DNA from: Deltaproteobacteria bacterium
Lineage (GTDB): Bacteria > Desulfobacterota_B > Binatia > UBA9968
NCBI GenBank assembly: GCA_022545745.1
Contig: JACZQL010000085.1
Span: 1 to 6,338 of the forward strand
DNA: 6,338 nucleotides
Direction of reading: 5' to 3'
Shown piece by piece: positions 1 through 5,914 of the stretch; the first letter of the stretch is position 1, and the number at the start of each line of letters is the position of its first letter. The notes beneath the pieces were generated by a model. It searched no databases. It was given only the letters and a program-made list of their open reading frames with translations, and was not told the origin of the DNA. Both the position numbers and the translations under genes were made by a program.

Positions 1-198
1 GGGAACCTCACCTGGACTCTCCCGGGCGACCAATTCCGTGAGGGTTCCCATCTCTAGATTCCAGTCGACCCCTTCAATCTTCTTGAGCTGACCCAGGCTA
101 TCTACAATATCCAACCAATCGCGCAGATCTTTGTAGGTCGGGGTCTTCCCGGCCTTGATCTCCTCTTCAGCGAATTTTTTTGCCTCTAATGCAGCCAT
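1..198 (-). CDS. UbiD-family decarboxylase, N-terminal fragment (continues beyond the window)
   Basis: Read on the minus strand from the ATG at 198, this gives 66 uninterrupted codons that run off the left edge. The protein starts MAALEAKKF and has the segment YKDLRDWLDIVDSLGQLKKI (residues 22-41) followed by EGVDWNLEMGTLTEL (42-56). The pattern of a DLR helix, 'G-x-L-K-x-I' and then 'W-x-L-E-x-G-x-L-T-E-L' is the characteristic N-terminus of UbiD-type decarboxylases. These enzymes use prenylated FMN to add or remove carboxyl groups on aromatic or unsaturated acids. The start is supported by a strong GAGGGGAG ribosome site seven bases upstream. The catalytic E-R-E region lies outside the window, so activity and substrate cannot be judged. 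It is 94 bases downstream of the ABC ATPase gene on the same strand and is probably co-transcribed. No UbiX-like flavin prenyltransferase is visible here. Family assignment rests on a short but typical segment. Confidence 0.75.
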   Translation of the reverse strand, partial: MAALEAKKFAEEEIKAGKTPTYKDLRDWLDIVDSLGQLKKIEGVDWNLEMGTLTELVARESPGEVP

Positions 199-205
199 AA
201 GTAAT

Positions 206-213
206 CTCCCCTC
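206..213 (-). promoter_or_regulatory. Ribosome binding site of the UbiD-family gene
   Basis: The minus strand reads GAGGGGAG, a close match to the anti-Shine-Dalgarno complement, with a seven-base spacer to the ATG at 198. It fixes the start of the UbiD-like gene, which begins upstream of the conserved DLR helix as expected. Confidence 0.75.
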
Positions 214-251
214 TAAATTTGTTTTCTTAGCCTTCAGTAATTCGCTTGAGT

Positions 252-293
252 TAGAACTGAAACCAGCTGACAGCTGAATGCTGATAGCTTGTT
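252..293. repeat. Short heptad tandem repeat, GCTGANN type
   Basis: Between the ABC ATPase gene and the UbiD-like gene, the plus strand repeats with a seven-base period. The units are GCTGACA (266-272), GCTGAAT (273-279), GCTGATA (280-286) and a degenerate GCTTGTT (287-293), preceded by a weaker GAAACCA (259-265). The last unit overlaps the first base of the ATPase stop codon (293-295). This resembles the heptanucleotide short tandem repeats scattered in the gaps of some bacterial genomes. No function is known from the sequence. The same period appears, with a different unit, at 3082-3201. Confidence 0.6.
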
Positions 294-1441
294 TACGCTC
301 CCATCATCGAGTCGTCCATCCCTTCAGTATCCTCGGCGGGTAAGCCGTTACAACTCTGGGGATCCAACTGGAGATAGACCTTTTCACCAGGGGTCATGGT
401 CAGGAAAGGGTGCGTGTGAACCCGCAACAACTGATCCTGGACAGCAATCTGACAGTGATAGGCATCCCCCATAAACACCGAATCCTTAACCAGCCCTTCC
501 ACCAGATTATCTAGGCCCTGCGGCTTCTGCTTATGGACCTGGATATGCTCAGGGCGAATTGATATCACGGCCGCCTGGCCTTTCTCCAGTCGGCTGGAGG
601 GAATAAAAGACATGATCCCCTTATTGGTTTCCATCCGTCCCAGCTTGCTATCCCCACCCAACTCAACCACTCGTCCACCGATTAGGTTGGTGAGCCCCAA
701 GAACGTGGCGGTGAATTTCCTCCTTGGGCGCGAATAGAGCTGGTGAGGAGTGCCAACCTCGATGAGTTTTCCGCCATGCATCACAGCGATCTGATCAGAA
801 ATGGCTAGTGCTTCAGCTTGATCGTGGGTGACATAGATGGTCGTGATGTTCACTCTCCTTTGTAGGTCCTTGATCTCATACCGCATCTGTTCCCTAAGCT
901 TGGCATCGAGGTTACTCAAGGGCTCGTCCAGTAGCATGACCTTAGGCTCGTTCACCAGGGCCCGGGCAAAGGCCACGCGTTGTTGCTGTCCACCGGAAAG
1001 TTTTGGCGCAGGTCGATTCTCCAATCCATGCAGACCCACTACCTTCAACACATCTTCCACTCTCTTTTTTATTTCTACCTTGGGGCGACGCTGAATGGTC
1101 AATGGATAGGCCACGTTTTGAAATACCGTCATGTGGGGCCAGATGGCATAGGATTGAAAAACCATTCCGATGGGACGGTGATTGGGCGGAACATAGGTCC
1201 AATCCGCAGAATTAAAGACCATCTTTTCATCGATGCTGATATTCCCGCTTTCCGGTCGCTCCAGCCCAGCCACACATCTCAGCGTCGTGGTCTTACCACA
1301 ACCGCTGGGCCCCAGCAGCGTATAAAGGGACCCCTCCGGAATATCCAGGGAGACGCCCTTCAGCACATGGACCCTATCCCGGTCTTCGCCAAAATACTTT
1401 TCCAGTCCGTCAACTCGTACCATGCATCTTGCATCCGCCAT
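293..1441 (-). CDS. ABC importer ATP-binding subunit, iron/polyamine/thiamine class (PotA/FbpC-like)
   Basis: This 382-residue protein powers a binding-protein-dependent importer from the cytoplasmic face of the membrane. In order it has Walker A GPSGCGKTT (residues 44-52), the Q-loop glutamine in VFQSYAIWPHM (Q96), the signature LSGGQQQR (148-155), Walker B VMLLDE (168-173), the D-loop NLDA (177-180) and the switch histidine in YVTHDQ (H206). A C-terminal extension from about residue 250 includes a TOBE_2-like region with SIRPEHIQV. Length and extension match the CUT1/POPT-type ATPases that serve ferric iron, spermidine/putrescine, thiamine and 2-aminoethylphosphonate importers, so the substrate is undetermined. 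I chose the ATG at 1441 because AAGGGGA lies four bases upstream; the internal ATG at residue 7 has no such site. No permease or binding protein is in the window. If they belong to this operon they must lie to the left, beyond the UbiD-like gene. Confidence 0.93.
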   Translation of the reverse strand: MADARCMVRVDGLEKYFGEDRDRVHVLKGVSLDIPEGSLYTLLGPSGCGKTTTLRCVAGLERPESGNISIDEKMVFNSADWTYVPPNHRPIGMVFQSYAIWPHMTVFQNVAYPLTIQRRPKVEIKKRVEDVLKVVGLHGLENRPAPKLSGGQQQRVAFARALVNEPKVMLLDEPLSNLDAKLREQMRYEIKDLQRRVNITTIYVTHDQAEALAISDQIAVMHGGKLIEVGTPHQLYSRPRRKFTATFLGLTNLIGGRVVELGGDSKLGRMETNKGIMSFIPSSRLEKGQAAVISIRPEHIQVHKQKPQGLDNLVEGLVKDSVFMGDAYHCQIAVQDQLLRVHTHPFLTMTPGEKVYLQLDPQSCNGLPAEDTEGMDDSMMGA

Positions 1442-1445
1442 AGCG

Positions 1446-1452
1446 TCCCCTT
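1446..1452 (-). promoter_or_regulatory. Ribosome binding site of the ABC ATPase gene
   Basis: The minus strand reads AAGGGGA, four bases before the ATG at 1441. A second purine-rich stretch, GGAGG, lies further upstream at about 1460-1464 and is too distant for this start. The site favours the first ATG over the in-frame ATG six codons later. Confidence 0.5.
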
Positions 1453-1535
1453 CACTTGCCTCCGCAGTCTATCAATGGAGATAAACCCCTTTGCGGGATC
1501 TCGACGCTGGATATCTTTCCACAGAATCCTCTAGC

Positions 1536-1564
1536 ATTTCAAGCCCAAGTTTCAAGTTTGACAA
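1536..1564 (-). promoter_or_regulatory. Candidate sigma70-type promoter for the leftward ABC/UbiD operon
   Basis: On the minus strand TTGTCA (1559-1564, five of six consensus bases) is followed after a 17-base spacer by TGAAAT (1536-1541, four of six). It would drive the ABC ATPase and UbiD-like genes with a leader of roughly 90 bases. The same stretch holds two plus-strand TTTCAAG direct repeats (1537-1543 and 1550-1556, 13-base period), which could be factor contacts. This is a motif match only. Confidence 0.3.
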
Positions 1565-1578
1565 GTACTGGATAAATT

Positions 1579-1590
1579 AAGTAATTACTT
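1579..1590. promoter_or_regulatory. Perfect 12-base palindrome, candidate operator in the divergent region
   Basis: AAGTAATTACTT is a perfect palindrome placed between the leftward promoter candidate (1536-1564) and the rightward -10-like TATACT (1595-1600). It lies in the 260-base gap between two divergently transcribed groups, where a shared regulator would be expected to bind. Its AT-rich core makes chance occurrence possible. No regulator gene is present in the window, so the binding factor is unknown. Confidence 0.3.
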
Positions 1591-1594
1591 TGCA

Positions 1595-1600
1595 TATACT
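1595..1600 (+). promoter_or_regulatory. Candidate -10 element (TATACT) for the rightward amidohydrolase gene
   Basis: TATACT matches five of six consensus bases and lies about 100 bases upstream of the amidohydrolase start. No good -35 hexamer stands 16 to 18 bases before it; the nearby TTGACA at 1558-1563 is 31 bases away. If real, the promoter may depend on an activator. The rest of 1442-1701 shows no gene that I can support. Confidence 0.25.
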
Positions 1601-1690
1601 TTTTCGGAATCAGTGTACCCTATGACTTACCCCGTTCAAATGGTAAAAACAAGGAACCGACGACGGAAACCCTGTCTGCCGAGACCTTCT

Positions 1691-1700
1691 GAGGAGGGGG
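1691..1700 (+). promoter_or_regulatory. Strong ribosome binding site of the amidohydrolase gene
   Basis: GAGGAGGGGG lies immediately before the ATG at 1702 and provides several GGAGG/GAGG registers at workable spacing. It settles the start codon and suggests efficient translation. Confidence 0.75.
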
Positions 1701-1701
1701 A

Positions 1702-3075
1702 ATGAGCACAGACTTAGTGATTAAGAATGGATGGGTGGTGACCCCCGAGCAAACCTTCAAAGGCGGGGTCGCTATCGAAAATGACAAATTCGTCTCCATT
1801 GGCCCTGACGACACCCTCCCCGAAGGTAAGGAAGAGATCGATGTCAAGGGTAACCATATCCTGCCAGGGATCATTGACGCCCATGTCCACTTCAGGGAAC
1901 CGGGGCTTACCTATAAAGAAGACTTTGGCACAGGGTCCACCGCAGCGGTGTGCGGCGGAGTGGTCATGGTGGTGGATATGCCCAATACCATTCCACCCGT
2001 CACCGGCCCGGAACAGGTGGAGGAAAAGGAGCGACTGGCCGAAGAAAAATCTTTGGTGGATTTCAGCCTATTAGGAGTGGTGGTTCAAACCAATGCCGAC
2101 CAAATTCTCCCCATGGCCAAGGTCGGAGCCCTAGGATACAAAATCTTTTTCGGCGAGACCATCGGTAACCTCCCCTTCCCGGATGATGGTGTCTGCACAG
2201 AGGTCTTTCAGAATATCACCAAAACCAAGTTGCCCCTCAGCATTCACGCAGAAAATCGGCAGATCATGTACTACCACCTCAACAAACTAAAAGCCGAGGG
2301 GAAAAACGATCCGATCTACTGGGAGTCATCCCGACCGAATATTTGTGAAGCGGAGTCTGTTGCCCACGCCCTCTTCTTCGCTGAAACCTACGGCACCAAG
2401 CTGCATGTCCTCCACATGAGCTCCAAGCAAGCTGCATGGATCGTGCGGGATGCCAAGGCGAGGGGGCTGCGGGTAACCGCTGAGACCGGTCCCCACTATC
2501 TCCTCAGAGAGTCCAAGGAAATGGCAAAGGTGGGATCTCTGCTGAAAATGAATCCACCGGTACGGGACAAAGACCATGGGGAGGTCCTTTGGGATGGGCT
2601 CTTGAATGGCTATGTGGACATGATCGCCACTGATCATTCCCCACACACACTGGAAGAAAAGGGCTCAGACCTGTACGGCAAGCTGTTGAAACCAACCATC
2701 TGGGAATGCATTTCTGGCTTCTGTGGCGTGGAGACCGGTCCCACCTTGATCCTAACCGAGGTCAACAAAGGGAGGATGACCCTGAACCACTACGTCAAAC
2801 TTACATCGGAAAATCCCGCAAAGGTTTGGCAGATCTATCCACAAAAAGGGGCTCTCAAGCTAGGATCGGATGGGGACGTCACCATCGTCGACATGGATAA
2901 GGAAGGGGTCATTGACGTCAACAAACTCCATAGCAAAAACAAACCCTCCCCCTGGCATGGTTGGAAGGTTAAGGGAATTCCCGTATGCACAGTGGTGCGC
3001 GGCCATGTCCAGATGCGCGATGGTCAGGTGGTTGGGAAACCCATCGGGCGCATGGTAAGACCGAAACCGGAGTAA
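1702..3075 (+). CDS. Cyclic amidohydrolase (dihydroorotase/allantoinase/hydantoinase type)
   Basis: This 457-residue cytoplasmic metallo-hydrolase opens cyclic amide or imide rings such as hydantoins, dihydropyrimidines, allantoin or dihydroorotate. All expected ligands of the binuclear metal site are visible: HVHFREPG (H61, H63), the carbamylated-lysine candidate in GYKIFF (K147), H182 in SIHAEN, H238 in HVLHMSS and D311 in ATDHSPH. Their spacing matches my recollection of E. coli allantoinase closely. The small beta-sandwich is completed by LPGIIDAHVH at the front and GSDGDVTIVD (388-397) plus the SPWHGWKVKG segment near the C-terminus. Length is normal for the family. HFREPG and TGPHYL favour the dihydroorotase/allantoinase branch, but the branch does not fix the substrate. 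No pyrimidine-synthesis gene is nearby; the next genes form a molybdenum hydroxylase, which suggests a catabolic role in ring opening. It starts at a strong ribosome site and is followed by a 126-base repeat-containing gap. Confidence 0.9.
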   Translation: MSTDLVIKNGWVVTPEQTFKGGVAIENDKFVSIGPDDTLPEGKEEIDVKGNHILPGIIDAHVHFREPGLTYKEDFGTGSTAAVCGGVVMVVDMPNTIPPVTGPEQVEEKERLAEEKSLVDFSLLGVVVQTNADQILPMAKVGALGYKIFFGETIGNLPFPDDGVCTEVFQNITKTKLPLSIHAENRQIMYYHLNKLKAEGKNDPIYWESSRPNICEAESVAHALFFAETYGTKLHVLHMSSKQAAWIVRDAKARGLRVTAETGPHYLLRESKEMAKVGSLLKMNPPVRDKDHGEVLWDGLLNGYVDMIATDHSPHTLEEKGSDLYGKLLKPTIWECISGFCGVETGPTLILTEVNKGRMTLNHYVKLTSENPAKVWQIYPQKGALKLGSDGDVTIVDMDKEGVIDVNKLHSKNKPSPWHGWKVKGIPVCTVVRGHVQMRDGQVVGKPIGRMVRPKPE

Positions 3076-3081
3076 ATAATA

Positions 3082-3130
3082 GTTAATGGTCAATGGTTAT
3101 TGGTCAATAGAAATTGGGAAATGGAAATTT
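3082..3130 (+). repeat. Heptad tandem repeat array, left arm (seven units)
   Basis: Seven consecutive seven-base units begin with G. They include GTTAATG (3082-3088), GTCAATG (3089-3095), GTTATTG (3096-3102) and GTCAATA (3103-3109), then three more degenerate units ending in GAAATTT (3124-3130). The array begins seven bases after the amidohydrolase stop codon. It faces a similar array in the opposite orientation at about 3153-3199. Confidence 0.6.
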
Positions 3131-3152
3131 TAATTTAATCCAGATGATGTGA

Positions 3153-3199
3153 CTACTCATGATTTACCAATTACTTTTAACGATTGACTATTGACTAAT
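3153..3199 (-). repeat. Heptad tandem repeat array, right arm, inverted
   Basis: Read on the minus strand, this stretch again falls into G-led seven-base units, clearest as GTCAATA (3189-3195) and GTCAATC (3182-3188), then GTTAAAA, GTAATTG and GTAAATC in phase. It runs to within two bases of the start codon at 3202. Bases 3188-3199 pair with 3099-3110 of the left arm over 12 positions, 11 Watson-Crick and one G-U in RNA, around a 77-base loop. No ordinary terminator (stable GC stem plus T-run) is visible between 3076 and 3201. Confidence 0.5.
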
Positions 3200-3201
3200 T
3201 T

Positions 3202-4113
3202 ATGAGGCGACCACAATCCCTAGAAATATTTCAGCCGAGTTCAGTCAAAGAGGCCAGTGAAATTCTTCAGGACAGAGGAACCGGCGGACATTTCCTCGCC
3301 GGAGGGACCGACCTCATCATTGCCATCAAGGAAAAAGGGCTCGCCCCAAAGTATCTAGTCGATCTGAAAAGAATACCCTCTCTTTCAGATATCCGGGAAC
3401 AACCCGATGGGGGGCTTTCCATTGGTGCCTTGACCACCATGCGCCAGGTGGAAACCTCTCCCATCATTGGCAGACGATTACCCTTTTTGGCGCAGAGTGC
3501 TGCAGAGGTTGGGTCAATCCAAATCAGAAACCGAGCCACCATTGGTGGGAACATGGCCAACGCCACTCCCTCGGCCGATGTTGCCCCTGCCCTCCTGGCC
3601 CTTGAGGCCAAGGCCAGAGTGGCAGGAAGGTCTGGAGAGCGGGTGATAGGGCTGGAGCAGTTCTTTCGCGGGCCCGGTGAAACCGTAATGGAATTAGGAG
3701 AAATTTTATTGGCAATCCTCATCCCCCCCATTCAGGCGGGGCTGGTCGGGGAATACATCAAGTTCTCACCACGCGAAATGATGGACCTTGCGACTATCGG
3801 TGTTGCCGTCACGCTAGTCCTCAGTGGAAAAAGGTGCGAACAAGTCCGCATCGCCCTTGGGGCCGTTGCACCAACACCCATGAGGGCCAGAAAGGCGGAG
3901 GCCGTCCTCTCAGGGCAAATCTTGACCGAAGAGCTGGCGGACAAAGCTGGCCATGAGGCATCCAAGGAGTGCAAACCCATTAGCGACGTTCGTTCCTCAG
4001 CTGATTATCGCAAGGAGATGGTGCGGGTTAATACCAAACGGGCGTTACTCAATGCAGCGGCCGGACGAAAGGGTCCCATCCCGTGGACGCAGAGGAGAGA
4101 CAGAAGGTATTAA
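3202..4113 (+). CDS. Molybdenum hydroxylase FAD-binding (medium) subunit, xanthine dehydrogenase/CoxM family
   Basis: This 303-residue subunit carries FAD and passes electrons from the iron-sulfur clusters to the final acceptor. It has both FAD-contact loops: AGGTDL at 33-38 within the N-terminal FAD-binding domain, and TIGGNMANATPSADV at 113-127. A CO_deh_flav_C-type domain follows from about 190, with LGAVAPTPMRARKAE (219-233) and SSADYRKEMV near 265-274. Length is usual for a stand-alone medium subunit. It is followed six bases later by the 2Fe-2S subunit and then by the Mo subunit. The start is the first ATG and matches the family N-terminus ('F-Q-P-S-S-V-K-E-A'), but no Shine-Dalgarno site precedes it, because the heptad repeat runs up to position 3199. 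The last 15 residues are basic and look like a poorly conserved tail. Confidence 0.93.
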   Translation: MRRPQSLEIFQPSSVKEASEILQDRGTGGHFLAGGTDLIIAIKEKGLAPKYLVDLKRIPSLSDIREQPDGGLSIGALTTMRQVETSPIIGRRLPFLAQSAAEVGSIQIRNRATIGGNMANATPSADVAPALLALEAKARVAGRSGERVIGLEQFFRGPGETVMELGEILLAILIPPIQAGLVGEYIKFSPREMMDLATIGVAVTLVLSGKRCEQVRIALGAVAPTPMRARKAEAVLSGQILTEELADKAGHEASKECKPISDVRSSADYRKEMVRVNTKRALLNAAAGRKGPIPWTQRRDRRY

Positions 4114-4119
4114 ATCAAG

Positions 4120-4602
4120 ATGAAGAAAAAGGTCGAGTTCCTATTAAATGGTAAGAAAACCACCCTGGAGGTGCCTTCCCACCGCCTCCTGTTGGACTTG
4201 CTCCGTGATGGAATCGGCCTCACGGGTACCAAAGAGGGCTGCGGTACCGGAGACTGCGGCGCCTGCACGGTCTTTCTCAACGGTAAGCCCGTGAATTCTT
4301 GTCTGGTCCTGTCTGGAGAAATCGACGGGGCCGAGCTGGTGACCATCGAGGGATTAAAGAGTGGCCCTGAACTTCACCCCGTGCAAAAGGCTTTCATTGA
4401 AGACGGCGGGGTCCAATGCGGATATTGTACTTCCGGAATGCTGATGATGGCGAAATCGCTATTGGACGAGAATTTGAACCCCACCGAGGAAGAGATCCGG
4501 TTCGCCCTGTCGGGGAACCTCTGCCGCTGCACGGGTTACGCTAAAATCATTCTGGCAGTCAAAGATGCCGCCAAGGAGCTTCGAGAAGGCAATAAGGGTT
4601 AG
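4120..4602 (+). CDS. Molybdenum hydroxylase [2Fe-2S] (small) subunit, CoxS/XdhC-like
   Basis: This 160-residue subunit relays electrons from the molybdenum centre to FAD through two 2Fe-2S clusters. The N-terminal plant-ferredoxin-like domain has GCGTGDCGACTVFLNG with C41, C46 and C49, plus C61. The C-terminal four-helix [2Fe-2S] domain has QCGYCTSGM (C100, C103) and GNLCRCTGY (C135, C137). All eight cluster cysteines are therefore present and the length is normal. It begins six bases after the FAD-subunit stop. AGAAGG at 4102-4107 is a rather distant ribosome site, so translation is probably coupled to the upstream gene. It ends one base before the Mo-subunit ATG. Nothing here distinguishes xanthine-, nicotinate-, aldehyde- or CO-type enzymes. 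Confidence 0.96.
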   Translation: MKKKVEFLLNGKKTTLEVPSHRLLLDLLRDGIGLTGTKEGCGTGDCGACTVFLNGKPVNSCLVLSGEIDGAELVTIEGLKSGPELHPVQKAFIEDGGVQCGYCTSGMLMMAKSLLDENLNPTEEEIRFALSGNLCRCTGYAKIILAVKDAAKELREGNKG

Positions 4603-4603
4603 G

Positions 4604-5914
4604 ATGTCAGAGCTCAGTATAGTAGGTCAGTCCGTCGGGCGTATTGACGTTGAGGAAAAAGTGACCGGTGGGGCGGTGTACGGGTATGATCTCGTCCTTC
4701 CCAACATGCTTCATGGCAAAGTCCTATTCAGCTCGAGGCCCCATGCCAAGATCAGACGAATAGACACCAGCGAGGCCAAGAAGGTCCCCGGTGTGGTGGC
4801 AGTCATTACCGGGGAAGACGTTCCCTGGACCCATGGCGAATCGATCAAAGACCAGCCCTTTTTGGCCCGGGGAAAAGTCCGCCATGTGGGTGAGCCGGTG
4901 GCCGCGGTGGCCGCGGTGGATGAGGATACAGCCCAAACGGCGGTTAGTCTGATTCAAGTAGAATACGAAGATCTCCCAGCCTATTTTTCACCCGAGGAGG
5001 CCTGTAAGCCCGATGCCGTCGCGATCCATGAGGACTTCAACTCCTACCGCAAGGCCGACTTTGTGGTCGGTGCCCCGCTCCCAAACGTCTGCGAACACTT
5101 CAAGCTCAGGACCGGAGATGTGGAGCAAGGGTTCCGCAGCGCGGACCTGGTTCTAGAGGAACGTTACACGGTCCCTGTGATTCAGCATGCCGCCATAGAG
5201 CCCCATTCCGCTCATGCCCAGGTGGATCCTGTCACCGGGCGGCTTACCATTTGGGTGGCCAACGATGCCCCCTTTCGCGCCTTGACCGAACTCACAGAGG
5301 CCCTGGAACTTCCCAAAGAGAAGATTCGGCTGATCAACCCCCTGCAGGGCGGAGGTTTCGGCTCGAAAGGTGGTCTCAAAGTGGAGCCCATTGCAATTGC
5401 CCTGGCCTTCCATACCAACGGGAGGCCTGTACGAGTGAAGTTCAACCGCCAGGAAACCTTCGTCTCAACACTCACGCGTCACGAGGCCGTTGTGTACATT
5501 AAAAGCGGGGTCATGAATAACGGGCAATTAGTGGCTCGACAGATGAAAATTTATTGGGGAGCCGGGGCCTACGGGGAAAAAAGCGCTACCGTCTGCATCC
5601 GGGGTAGCCTGCCGGCCCCCGGTCCCTACCGCATACCGAATGTCAAAGTTGACGGCTATGCAGTCTACACCAATAAACCGGTAGCGGGGGCCTTTCGAGG
5701 CTATGGCATTCCCCAGGGGGCCTGGGCCTGTGAGCAACATATGGATGAGTTGGCCCAACGGTTGGGAATGGACCCCCTCGAGATCCGCTTGAGAAACGTT
5801 TATGTCGAGGGAGATGTATCCTATTGGGGAGAACGGCTCCACAGTGTCGGGCTCAAAGAGACTTTGCTCAAGGCCGCCGACGCCATCGGCTGGGACAAGC
5901 AAGCGGCGGAGTGA
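4604..5914 (+). pseudogene. Molybdenum hydroxylase molybdopterin-binding (large) subunit, truncated at 436 residues
   Basis: This is the catalytic subunit that holds the molybdopterin cofactor and hydroxylates the substrate. The a/b-hammerhead domain covers about residues 19-125 (HGKVLFSSRPHAKI, VGEPVAAVAAVDED). The first Mo-cofactor domain follows, with IEPHSAHAQVDP at 198-209, LQGGGFGSKGG at 247-257 and AFRGYGIPQ at 363-371. AFRGYG corresponds to the AFRGFG motif of xanthine/aldehyde-type enzymes; the AYXCSFR loop of form I CO dehydrogenase is absent. Family members are usually about 750-800 residues, so the second Mo-cofactor domain, with the catalytic glutamate near the C-terminus, is missing. 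Homology fades at about IGWDKQ (residues 428-433) and the frame stops at 5912-5914. No downstream frame resumes the family. I chose the ATG at 4604, one base after the 2Fe-2S stop, over the in-frame ATG at 4565, which would add 13 unrelated residues. It may be a broken gene or an assembly-joined fragment. Confidence 0.85.

Noticed and set aside
980..1534. 184-codon open frame on the plus strand inside the ABC ATPase gene
   Set aside because: It is antisense to well-conserved Walker A and Q-loop coding sequence and its translation shows no recognisable domain. It is a shadow frame.
1620..1874. 84-codon minus-strand frame across the amidohydrolase start
   Set aside because: It lies antisense to the conserved N-terminus of the amidohydrolase, has no ribosome site and resembles no family.
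3082..3199. CRISPR array
   Set aside because: The units are seven bases long and contiguous without unique spacers, so this is a heptad tandem repeat and not a CRISPR.
3076..3201. Rho-independent terminator after the amidohydrolase gene
   Set aside because: There is no compact GC-rich stem followed by a T-run. The only pairing is a long-range AT-rich match between repeat arms.
4565..4603. In-frame upstream ATG at 4565 as the start of the large Mo subunit
   Set aside because: It would overlap the 2Fe-2S gene by 38 bases and add 13 residues unlike the family N-terminus. The ATG at 4604 gives MSELSIVGQSVGRIDVEEKV, a typical start.
4897..4920. Tandem GGTGGCCGC repeat in the large Mo subunit
   Set aside because: It encodes VAAVAAVDED after GEP, which is the normal conserved sequence of this family at that position, so it is not an expanded repeat.
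4604..5914. Form I aerobic CO dehydrogenase large subunit (CoxL)
   Set aside because: The AYXCSFR active-site loop is absent and replaced by AFRGYG. Gene order alone is not diagnostic.
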